64,000 nucleotides of DNA from Euonymus europaeus (Eukaryota > Streptophyta > Magnoliopsida > Celastrales > Celastraceae), in contig OY756967.1 of NCBI GenBank assembly GCA_963580455.1, forward strand, positions 4,486,501 to 4,550,500, read 5' to 3'. Below the pieces are notes generated by a model. The model made no database searches. It saw nothing but the letters and a program-made list of their open reading frames with translations, and was not told where the DNA came from. Positions 35,612 to 46,220 of the stretch are shown one piece after another (position 1 is the stretch's first letter; each line of letters starts with the position of its first letter). The translations under genes were made by a program, and so were the position numbers.

Positions 35612-36217
35612 TCAACTTGGGAGGACACTCACATCCTTAATATCAATATCCCGAATCTGCAACATTAACAAATGAATAACAACCACATTCAAATCACTAG
35701 CAACATGAACAGAAGAACTCACCCTAACTGCCATATTTCATGGCCCAATCAATCATTCATGAAAGCACTAAAATTGCTTGAACAATGGGATTTGCTTGTT
35801 TTGAGTTACCTTTGTGTAGTCTCATGCTAGGAGGCAACAACAGTCCACTGCCCTTTCTGTTTTTGGCAAAAAGAAGACCCTTTGAAACTGGTGACATCAT
35901 TGAATCCGTTGGGCTTCTATACCTAAAATTAACCCAAAGAAAAGAAGCACACATATAAGCAAAATTTGAGACGTAATCACAATTCTTCGTACACCCAACA
36001 AGATTGAAGGTTGAGAAACTTGCCTTTCAGGGTAATTGAAAGCCTTGGGAACTTTGAGCCGATCTGGGGTCCCAATTTTGCCCAATTTTTCAGTCCCAGA
36101 ACTTTGAAAGTTCTGGTCTTTCAGAGGATCCTGATGTGGTGGTGGTGTATTGCACACCAAGTCCATGTTTTTGGTCTTAATCGGGCTTCTGGGAGGCGAA
36201 TCGGACGAATTCTCCAT
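35612..36217 (-). CDS. Small uncharacterised plant protein (about 118 aa)
   Basis: Exon 1 is 36217-36024 and exon 2 is 35922-35810; the join reads PKAFNYPERYRSPTDSMMSP. The first intron starts GCAAGT, a GC-AG intron. A last exon at 35656-35612 (IRDIDIKDVSVLPS then stop) fits only if a 5-nt microexon at 35727-35723 restores phase. Without the microexon the protein would end a few residues after exon 2. The protein is short, basic and Ser/Pro-rich with several SP/TP sites (SPPRSPIKT, GTPDRLKVP), potential CDK sites. From memory it resembles Arabidopsis At3g02120, annotated hydroxyproline-rich and co-expressed with mitotic genes. No function is known. Confidence 0.75.
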
Positions 36218-36473
36218 TGAACGACAAATGGGTTACCTGTAAAAATTCAAGATTGGCCTTCTTTGATGAAACCGAAACCCTCTTTCAGATTCATTAAAAA
36301 GTAACATAATATTTACAAAAAGAAAGTAAATCCAGACCTTTTTCAGAAGAACAGAGAGATGTAGTAAATGTCTCTGTAATTGAAGAGAGCGAGAGATGTA
36401 GTGTTGGAAATTTGACTTCTTGGAAGCAAAGATATTAATATCGCTGCCAAAGAGACTCTGTCAATTGAGGTTA

Positions 36474-36684
36474 CCGTTCTTGTTTGGTGGAACTGTGGAA
36501 GATTGTAACGGTCAAATTTTTGGTTCTCGCACAGACTTGTTCTGCCCGTTGAGGTTCAAAACAAAAGTTTCAATTTTTATTTTTATTGTAAATTTTCCCA
36601 ATAACGGTTGGGCCGAAAAGAATACCCAAATTGATAAACTCTTTTAGCAGCATTTTTCTTCTTCTTGAGATCAATCTAAAACGG
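36474..36684. promoter_or_regulatory. Cluster of AACGG (MSA-core) motifs upstream of the 118-aa gene
   Basis: AACGG cores at 36507-36511, 36603-36607 and 36680-36684 (plus) and 36474-36478 (minus), 250-470 bp upstream of the start codon. The site TGTAACGGTCA differs by one base from the MSA consensus YCYAACGGYYA bound by three-repeat MYB factors in G2/M. The others match only the core and part of the flanks. Confidence 0.45.
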
Positions 36685-36689
36685 TTCCA

Positions 36690-37115
36690 CCATATCTTGG
36701 GAGTCTTCCCACACATGAATATAGAGAGATTATTTTTAGGATCAATAATTATAGGTTTTTCAAACTCTTCTCTGTTGTGTTGCTCTCACCCCAATCAAGA
36801 AACACTCAATCACAAAACTAGAAAATAATAAGAAATGGGACAAAAAAATTTACGTGGTTCGACTAATGTAGTCTACATCCACGGAAGCTCCTCGTTTTCA
36901 CTATATGAAATCAACCATACATACAAGTGCCAACTACGGCATATATTAACAACCCTAGTATCTACTCAGTATAATGACAAATATACCCTCATGCATAAAA
37001 ACTCAGCCCAACTATATTGTACCATACCGCGGGGGCGGGCTCCTCTTCTCCCCCCACAAAGCCTTCAACTTTACCTTTGGATTTTAACGTTCGGTCCATC
37101 ATTACAATGAGACAC
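36690..37115. repeat. Interspersed repeat fragment, possibly LTR-derived
   Basis: Contains TTTACGTGGTTCGACTAATG followed by CTACATCCACGG, a block common in dispersed repeats of many dicots, and then AT-rich sequence. No ends or coding capacity seen. Assignment rests only on recognition of this block. Confidence 0.35.
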
Positions 37116-37119
37116 ACCA

Positions 37120-38722
37120 TAATTCAACATTTCCTCCAGGGTTTTCTCATGAGTGGATGCTCTATCCTTTTCCCGTGGAAAGGTTGTCTTCTCCTTCAAG
37201 CCTGCTAAAAGGAAAGTTGTTTTGGTTTCCTCAGTTTCTTTTCATCTTCTTTTTTTCCTTCTAATTGGGCGGGTCTTTGGAATCTCTCTACGCTCTGGTT
37301 GCGTCTATGGTTAACGAACAAGGAGACTAGTAAGGTCGTTTTCTCACTGGAGGTTCTATCAACCATCATAGAGACTATTTAGAACTGCCTTCTGGCTCGG
37401 GGTCTTTCATCCAAAGGGTTCAGTCAGGAGGGATTCAAATCCTCTATGCGTAGTGTTTGGAAACCGAAATTTGGGTGAACAAGATACTAATGGTAAGGAT
37501 GGTGGAGGTCGATCCCAGAAAAAAAAATCAACAAAATATGGGTGTGTAGATCCCAAACGTACTTCCTCTCAGGGAATTACTGTGGAGGCAGATACACCCA
37601 AGGGTACAATTAATGGTGTTATGGAGTCACATGAGACTGTTGGTTCAAGTAAGTCTTTTTCTCATGAACTGGCACAATGAATATCCTAAGTTGGAACTAT
37701 CGAGGTTTGGAAAATGACTTGACAATTCATGAGTTGAGGGTTTGCATCTGTAAAAAGTCCATTGATATCCTCTCTTTTTATTGAGACCAAGTTACATTGC
37801 GTTAAGATGGAGAGGGTGAAATTTTGTTTGACTTTTGAAAATATAGTGATCGTTGATTAAGCGTAGTAGTGGTTTGGCTTTATTATAGAGGGAGGATATT
37901 GATCTTATTGTGCAATCCTTTTCTTGAGCCCATATTGATGCTTTTGTGACGAATTTTGTTTCTTCGTTTTACTGGAGACTTACTAGTTTCTATTGCCATT
38001 TTGAGGTTTGTCATAGAGTGGATTTATGGAGGATGCTCTGATGACAATGATCTAGAGAGTTATGGTTAAGAGAGGGTGATTGAAATACTAAAAATTTTCT
38101 TCACAAATCATCCCAAAGAGAACTCAATCACTAATTGTAACCGTATATTTGAGATTTTTATTGTTTTTTTAAGCACCTATACACTTTTGAATCAGGGGTT
38201 AATTTATCTGATATTCTCCAATTGATGAATCAATCTGTATATGATGAAATGAACTCTCAATTGATGGCTCCCTATGTGAAAAGTGAGGTTAATATGGCTT
38301 TATTTGAGATGCATCAAGATAAAGTTCTGGGACCTGACGGTATGACTGCTGGATTTTTTCAGCGACATTGGTCAATTTTGAATTTTGGGATTCTTATGCT
38401 ATTCTCATTTTTCTAAACTTAGTGATGATCTAAGTGTATTTAACCGTACCACTATTGTTTTGATCGCAAAATAAAGACTCCAAAGGGGACCGTAGGTTAT
38501 AGACCAATCAATCTTTGCAATGTTTTATATAAAATTATCTCCAAAGTCCTAGTAAATCGTCTAAAGATGGTTCTTCCAAATGTTTTTTTCTGAGACTCAA
38601 AGTGCCTTTGTCCCAGATTTTTGATAACATCATTTTGGTCCAGGAAACTATGTATTTTTTGCAAAGCAAGAGCCATGTAGGGGAGGGTTTGATGGATCTT
38701 AAGCTTACATGATGAATGTATA
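37120..38722 (+). mobile_element. Degraded L1-type LINE, 5' part (upstream of the Athila insertion)
   Basis: An ORF1-like stretch (37453-37680) ends with ATGA overlapping an ORF2 start at 37677, MNILSWNYRGLENDLTIHEL, the typical opening of the plant L1 endonuclease. The endonuclease then decays through stops. Reverse-transcriptase blocks follow: VNMALFEMHQDKVLGPDGM at about 38290-38345 and SAFVPDF further on. The copy is cut at 38722 by the LTR retrotransposon and resumes at 50217. The left boundary is approximate. Confidence 0.8.
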
Positions 38723-40265
38723 TGTTATGTCGTTAGTAATAATTTAAAATATACTTACAAATGTACAATTAATATATAGTGAATAAGTAAGAGTCGATCC
38801 CACAAGGAGTGATGCTAATAGATATATAATCTAACACTTGAATATAATTGATACAATTATAAAAGGGGGAAAAAGGGGGGGTTAAATCTTGTAATAGATA
38901 AAAATTAAGACAAAGAAATTGATGTTGAGAACAAGAATAAGAATTGATATTAATGAAAACAATAGCTAAGACTCACAATCCACCACAAAACATTCAAACA
39001 ATTTATAAGAAATAATAGACTAACAATTTTAACAAGCATATGATGACAACATTCACAACAAGGTCATGACCAAACTCAAGTTGTATGATTCTCTCTTAAT
39101 TGCATGTAAAGTATATGGCGTCTACCTCATTACGTGTATTCTTAATCGAAATCTAGCATGAAGTCTGCATCAATCAACAATCAAGAATTCAATAAGAGCA
39201 AAGAGAATATGAATGTCACAAGAATCCTAATACATGGTATTTGTACTTAGGTATTCAAGAATTGATTTTTCATAATTCATTTTCAACTGAATTATATGTT
39301 GCAAGAAAGAACATATTCAACAAGGCAATTGACCATGTTCTACAACAATTAATTCTAATACATGCTTCAAAGTTAGCTACTCAAAGAAACACAATACTAG
39401 AACTCACATAATATGGAAAAATCAAAATCATCATGCTTGTAGAAATTGAAATCCACACAACTTATAAAATTGAAAGCATGCTTAGGGCTTCAAGACAAGC
39501 CCTAACTGACAAGATTTTAGTTATACATAACCAAATAAAACATGAAACATAAAAACATAATTACAAACACAAGCCTTGTTTTCTTCTTTTCCTTCTCCTC
39601 TTTTTGCCTCCAATCCTTCTCCTCTTTCCTTCTTGTCTCCAAGCTCCCCCTCCTAGCTCCTACTCCTCTCTATTTATAGAGAAAATGAGCACATAGTGGA
39701 GGAGTTAGTGCCATATTTTGGTGGGGGATTGTCCATCAAATTGGTGTGGTGGATTATCCACTCTTTGAATGGAAATGGTATCATCAATGACATCAACTTC
39801 CAATTACACACTAATCTTGTAACTGCAGTATGGGCCTAAAAAAACCTATTATGAACTCAAACCCTTCATCAATATTGTAGATACAAATGTGTAGATAATT
39901 ATGGGCTTTTGAATTACTCAATTTGGACATCAGACACTCAAGTTATGGGCTTCTAAAGGTCTGGTCTGCAAACAGAAATTATGCTTCGGATATAACTTCC
40001 AAACTTGACTTCGAGGCAACCTTTAGAGGCCCAAACTAACTCTGATTTTTGTGAACCAGCACTTTCTGCAAAGCTTGAAGTGTCCTCTAAAAATTTACTG
40101 AAGATCAAATCTCATTCCCACAGCTCTTACTACCTGTTAACCTGCAAAACAGCCAAGAAGATCTTAAGTACAATAATCTTGAAAATTCAGCTTTTAAGCA
40201 CAATTTCTTGGCATTGCTTTGGTAGTATTTTAGCACTTTAAGAATGTATATTCTGGCACTTATCA
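38723..40265 (-). repeat. 3' LTR (left copy), 1543 bp
   Basis: TG...CA ends, paired with 48673-50216. Because the element reads on the minus strand this is its downstream LTR. By eye the two LTRs differ at roughly 25-30 positions, under 2 percent. Confidence 0.95.
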
Positions 40266-40277
40266 CAACCCCCAACC
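40266..40277 (-). other. Polypurine tract
   Basis: Directly inside the left LTR; the minus strand reads GGTTGGGGGTTG, the expected plus-strand DNA primer next to the 3' LTR. Confidence 0.7.
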
Positions 40278-40981
40278 AGCTTATTGCTAGTCCCTAGTAA
40301 TTCAAGCGTAAAAATGTTATGAGAAATGAGTGAAAGTAACAAACTAGAACAAAAGGTAAGAGATCACAATTCCTATCCAGATTAGTATAGTCACAACTTC
40401 CAACACGTGTGTGTGCTAAGCCAAAACCTTCATACCACAATTCATAATGCATATAACCTCAAACAATTTATCCAAGTAAAAGCCTCAACTCCATATTCTC
40501 ACAGGGTATAGAAGGATTTTTGGGCTATGAATTTCTCTCATGGAGTTGGAAAATAGATATGCACTCAGAAGAAAAGTCAATTTAAGGACAAACAAATAAA
40601 CAAACATTCATCAAATGATAGGTATATTAGCTGTCAAGAACTTCCACCAGTCTTACCACAAACCTGCTTTGGAATTCTATTGATCAACATTTTCCAATTG
40701 ACAAACTAATAGAGCCTCATCACAGAAAAACTTATCTACTGACGAATGACGAATACACATAACAATATTTTCTCTTTTTTTTTCTCTGTCTTCTTTCTTT
40801 CTTTCTTTTTTCTTTTTCATCATTGTTTTTTTTTATGTCTCGAATTCATAATCTCGAATTCATAATATAGAACATCTCAAACAAAGGCCAAGTAAAATTA
40901 CAACATTGTTCTCAAACATTGATCAATATCATCCTCAGCATTCATCCAATCATTCGACAAACCATGTAATGGAGAAGATGG
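40278..40981. other. Noncoding 3' region of the Athila element
   Basis: Lies between the env-like frame and the polypurine tract. AT-rich with pyrimidine runs near 40770-40830. Nothing coding is seen. Confidence 0.6.
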
Positions 40982-41964
40982 TTAGCGCCGCACCATGTCC
41001 ATGAGGACATTTAGCATGTGTTCCAGCAGCTGTTTTCCAACCTCCAACCTATGCAGGCGGGATAAGATGTCGTGAATGTGGTCAGTCGGAGGTAGTGCAG
41101 CAGCAGAAGAGTCAGACGCTTCCAGTGGTAAAGAAACTGGACGTCGCAGTGTTCGTTGGCTGCGAGCATTGGAACGCATGTGGCTAGTACTCTGACGCCA
41201 GGTAGAGTTCTCCAAAACAGTCATCGGATAATTGGAAGTTGTCTGACTGGGAGGTGGGAGAATGCCCATACTGAAAAGCAACCGCGTGATGAGCCTCGGG
41301 AAAAATAATCTCCCGACCTTGGTTTTTTGTTTCTCTACAAGGGTCTTCGCCTTAAGAATGCTCTCAAGGTAAATTCGGTCAATATCAAACCAGGCTCCGC
41401 GATACATGTAATATAAGGCGGAAAGTATGTTACCCTGGCGTTGTTGACTGTGTCCAATGGGCAAAGGTTACTTCGGATGGCATCATCAAGCATCCACATC
41501 GTGGACGGCAAATAAGAGCGGCGTGTAGAAGCAACATTATTCGGATCGTGTCGCCCTTGACACAAATCATCAATCATCTCTTGATGGGAAATAGAGATCG
41601 ACGATTGAAAACCTACATCGACGTCAGCGGTAGGTGGATAACCTAAACACTTGCAAGTATCCGCTGACGTGAATTGAAGCCGAAGACCAGGGATGTCGAC
41701 CTGATATACTGGTTGAGTGCCAGAAGAGTGGGGTAACTTGAGAAGAGTATGGTAAAAGGAGCGAACGATGTGAGGATACACCGGCAATTTGTTTTTTGGA
41801 TCAGGATCGACCAAGAACAGCAGAGAATGGTCACGGAGGTAGCTCATGGCCCATCGGTTGGCAGAATCGTTCAGGATTTCTGAATCAATTCGACGTTCTG
41901 GCAGGATTGTAGCTCTGGCGAATAAGTCGACCGTCGCAACGACATCACGAGGGCTGCGCGACAT
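40982..41964 (-). pseudogene. Athila env-like ORF, frameshifted
   Basis: Begins at an ATG at 41964 (MSRSPRDVVATVDLFARATI). The frame stays open past the point of homology, but the continuation (GHSQQRQGNILSALYYMYRG) is in another frame, so a frameshift lies near 41460. The last part includes LPLEASDSSAAALPP and an Arg-rich end. The position after integrase and the plant-transposon-protein type sequence match the third ORF of Athila elements. That ORF is called env-like from position; I see no proof of membrane or entry function. Confidence 0.75.
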
Positions 41965-42749
41965 ACTGTGACGGAGGAAGAGAAAGACGATCTGAAAAGA
42001 AAGAGAGTTGAAAATCAGGAATAAACAGAGTATGAGAAGAAAACAATTAGGGTTACGGTTTTTTTTTTTTTTTGATAGATCATTGGTGAAGAAGATATAA
42101 ACAATTATATCACTAATTACACCAGGGAAATTTCCAGGAAAGATTGGAGGGACACAGTGGTCCACTTAAATATCAAACTCCTTAGACATAATTTCCCTAG
42201 ACATGCAATTACTAGCATAATATATCATACTATCTTACCCGATCAAAATATATTTTGCGGAAGCAATCCCAAATATATAAATATAAATATATATACTTTT
42301 TTTTCAACCAATGCACATGCACAAGTAAGGTAACAGAGGCTCATTCCAGTGACTTCTGTGCTAACGCCATCGAGTGTTTTCCTTCGGCATATCAGGAGAC
42401 CACAGCTTTTGTCCACAGGATCAAAATGTAAACCTTCAGGTCTTATACTAATGACAATACCGTCATGAGATGCTCTCCCTCCCAGCTGCCCTATAAGTAA
42501 ACATTTGAAGATCCAAACCACATTAAGCTGGTGGAGAAAGCTCACACCGTAGACATATGGGCGCAATCAAGCCCCACGCACACAAAAGTGTACAGTGACC
42601 ACCTCAAGGTGAAAGTAAAAGTGAATATGCTAAGAAAATGTGCAACTAAACTAAATGCTTGATTGAACACACAAAGATAATGAGAAAGAAATATGGGTTG
42701 CCTCCCATAAGCGCTAAATTTAGCGTCGTCAGCCAGACGGAACAGCGTA
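41965..42749. other. Inter-ORF region of the Athila element
   Basis: Between integrase and the env-like ORF. In this family the third ORF is thought to be reached by splicing; no specific sites are proven here. Short frames look noncoding. Confidence 0.5.
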
Positions 42750-45350
42750 TCAAGTGAGTGGAACAGGATCAGAGAGCCTTAAATTCTCATCAAAATGTTC
42801 TGTTGCTGGCTCTAAATAGTGCTTGAGACGATGACCATTCACTTTAAAAATATTTCCCGTCTGTGGGTGTTGAAGATTCACTGCACCATGTGAAAAAACA
42901 TGAGTAATAAGGAATGGACCATACCATCGTGAACGGAGCTTACCTGAGAATAGTCGTAGGCGTGAGTTATATAATAAGACTTTCTGCCCAGGTTCAAAAT
43001 GTTTTCTCAAAATAGTCTTGTCATGATAGGCCTTGGACTTCTCCTTGTATATTTTAGAGCTCCCATAGGCTTCATTTCGGAGTTCTTCCAACTCACTCAA
43101 CTGCAACTTTCGTTGCTCTCCTGCAGCCTTCATCTCAAAATTGTACTGTTTGATAGCCCAATATGCTTTGTGCTCTAATTCGACTGGTAAGTGGCAGGGT
43201 TTGCCAAAAACCAACCTGTATGGTGACATTCCAATCGGAGTTTTGTAGGCTGTACGATAAGCCCATAGAGCATCCATGAGACGATCAGACCAATCCTTGC
43301 GTGAGGAGCTCACAGTCTTCTCCAATATCTGCTTAATTTCCCTATTACAGATTTCAGCTTGTCCGCTTGTCTGTGGATGATATGGCGTGGACACCTTATG
43401 TTTGACTCCGTACTTTTGCAATAGTGCTACAAAAAGTTTATTATTGAAATGGGACCCTCCATCACTAATGATCGCCCTGGGTGTTCCAAATCTTGCAAAT
43501 ATATTTTCTTTAAGGAATCTGAGAACAACACGAGAATCATTAGTCTTGGATGGAACTGCTTCCACCCATTTTGAAACATAATCCACAGCAAGTAAGATAT
43601 ATAAATAACCTTTAGATGAAGGAAAAGGTCCCATGAAATCAATACCCCAAACATCAAAAATTTCAACTATTAGAATAGGTGATAAAGACATCTGATTCCT
43701 AGATGAAAGATTACCTAACCGCTGACACCTATCACAAGTAGAGCAGAAAGTATATGCATCTTTGAAAAAACTCGGCCAATGAAATCCACATTGCAATACT
43801 TTCAAAGCTGTCTTCTTTGAACCAGAATGTCCTCCACAAGCATATGAGTGACAAAACGTGAGTATGGATTTAAATTCTGATTCTGGCACACACCGTCTGA
43901 TGATTTGGTCAGAACACCATTTGAAAAGGTATGGATCATCCCATATGTAATACTTTGATGTTGTCACGAGCTTATCCTTGTAAGTTCTTGGCACATTTCC
44001 TGGAAGATCACCTATCACAAGGTAATTGACAATGTCAGCATACCATGGTGTAGAAATAGATAAAAATAATAATTGCTCATCAGGAAAATTCTCATTTAGA
44101 GGCAAAGAGTCTTCTTCGGTCACTGAATTGTTCACCAAACGGCTGAGGTGATCGGCCACTACATTCTCGGATCCTTTTTTGTCCTTAATCTCCAGATCGA
44201 ACTCTTGAAGTAGTAGAATCCATCTAATCAAGCGAGGCTTTGCATCCTTCTTTTGAAGAAGGTACCTAAGAGCTGCATGGTAAGAAATCACAATTACTTT
44301 AGTGCCAATCAAATATGCACGAAATTTTTCTAAAGCAAAAATAACAGAAAGGAGCTCATTCTCTGTAGTGGAGTAGTTGAATTGGGCATCATTGAGTGTT
44401 CTACTGACATAGTAGATAACATGAGGTACTTTATTTACTCGTTGTTCCAAAACTGCTCCTACAACATAATCTGAAGCATCGCACATTAGTTCAAAAGGGA
44501 GGCTCCAATTGGGAGGCATCATGATCAGTGCTGACGTAAGAAGAAGTTTAAGCTTGTTAAAAGCTGTCAAACATGTCTCATCAAACTCAAATGTCACATC
44601 CTTGGATAGTAAGTTACACAATGGCTTAGCTATCTTGGAGAAATCCTTGATGAACCTCCTGTAGAAACCTGCATGTCCAAGGAAAGATCTTATTTCCTTA
44701 ACTGTAGATGAAGGTGGAAGATTACTTACCAGATCCACTTTTGCTTTGTCAACTTCTATTCCCTTGCTAGAGATGATATGACCAAGTACAATTCCTTGTT
44801 GTACCATAAAATGACATTTTTCCCAGTTTAAAACTAGATTGCATTCTTGGCATCTTTCTAAGACCAAAGCGAGGTTATGAAGGCATTTATCAAAAGATGA
44901 ACCAAATACACTAAAATCATCCATAAATACCTCAATAATGTGCTCCACCATATCTGAAAATATGCTCATCATACACCTTTGAAAAGTACCTGGAGCATTA
45001 CAAAGACCAAAAGGCATGCGCCTGTAGGCGAATGTACCATATGGACAAGTAAATGTCGTCTTGTCTTGATCTTCTGGTGCTATTGCAATCTGATTGTAGC
45101 CCGAATATCCATCAAGAAAACAATAATGGCTATGACCTGCAAGATGTTCCAACATTTGATCAATAAAAGGTAGTGGAAAATGATATTTTCTAGTACCTGA
45201 ATTAAGCTTTCTGTAGTCAATGCAAACACGCCATCCTGTTTGAACTCGCGTGGGAACCAACTCATTATCTTCATTAAGGACTACTGTAACTCCAGATTTT
45301 TTAGGAACCACTTGTACCGGACTAACCCATTTGCTATCAAAGATAGGTTA
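42750..45350 (-). pseudogene. Athila pol: reverse transcriptase, RNase H, integrase
   Basis: An 853-codon frame from 45311. Reverse transcriptase: [22 protein letters not shown] [18 protein letters not shown], and catalytic FMDDFSVFG. RNase [16 protein letters not shown] with [14 protein letters not shown]. Integrase: zinc motif ending [12 protein letters not shown] and core DD(35)E in [19 protein letters not shown] and [11 protein letters not shown] chromodomain is not apparent, as in other Athila/Tat elements. A TAA at 45350-45348 separates this part from the protease region in the same frame. Domain content is intact, so the break looks recent. Confidence 0.9.
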
Positions 45351-46220
45351 AATGATGCCAACATCTAGCAATTTGAGTACTTCTTTTAGCACCACCTCCT
45401 TCATTATTGGGTTAAGTCTGCGTTGGGCATCTCTTGTTGGTTTTGTTCCCTCCTCTAGTAGTATCCGATGCATACATCTAGAGGGACTAATTCCTCTAAT
45501 ATCAGCAATACTCCATCCGATTGATGTTTTATGCTCTTTTAGTACCCTCAATAATTTCTCTTCTTCTTCAATGCTGAGGCCAGATGCAATGATTACTGGC
45601 AATGTATTTTCTTCGCCCACATACGCGTACTTCAAATGCTTTGGTAGTTCCTTCAACTCCAATTGAGGTGCCTGCATAACAGATGGTACAAGTTTTGTCT
45701 TAGGCACTGGTAAAGGCTCAAAGGCAGAAATATACATACCTAAAGAAGGTAAGGCTTCAAGGCGAGCTAAGACTTTGCTAGCTTGTTTATCCTCATCGAT
45801 GGTTCCAAAGTCATGAATTAAAACTTTGTCCACAATATCTCGACCACAACTTTCATTGAACACTTGTTGACAAATTGTATCTAACGCATCTAAGTGAAAA
45901 CAGTAATGTTCATCACTTGGTAATTTGAGTGCTCCAAATACCTTGTACTCAATCGTTTGTCCCTGCACATTCATAGTTAGTGTACCCTTTTGAACATCAA
46001 TTTTGGTACCTGCTGTGGCCATGAATGGACGACCAAGAATTAAGGTTAACTTTACTTCTGACAAAGGAATCGACTCCATCTCCAATACTAGAAAATCAGC
46101 AGGTAAGATTAATCCGTCAACTTTGACTAAGACATCTTCCAGAATACCCCTAGGGTATTTGATTGATCTATCTGCCAACTGGATGCTCACAGAGGTCGCC
46201 TTTAGTTCGCCTATATTCAA
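45348..46220 (-). pseudogene. Athila pol: protease and linker, cut off at both ends
   Basis: Continues the aspartic protease (VSIQLADRSIKYPRGILEDV, then LTLILGRPFMATAGT) in a different frame from gag. The catalytic motif LLDLGSSVNLMPF lies in the upstream gag frame, which stops at 46217, so a one-base frameshift splits the protease. The downstream end is the TAA at 45350-45348. Confidence 0.85.

Noticed and set aside
40005..40241. 78-codon frame repeated at 49956-50192
   Set aside because: It lies inside both LTRs and is antisense to the element; it is duplicated only because the LTRs are.
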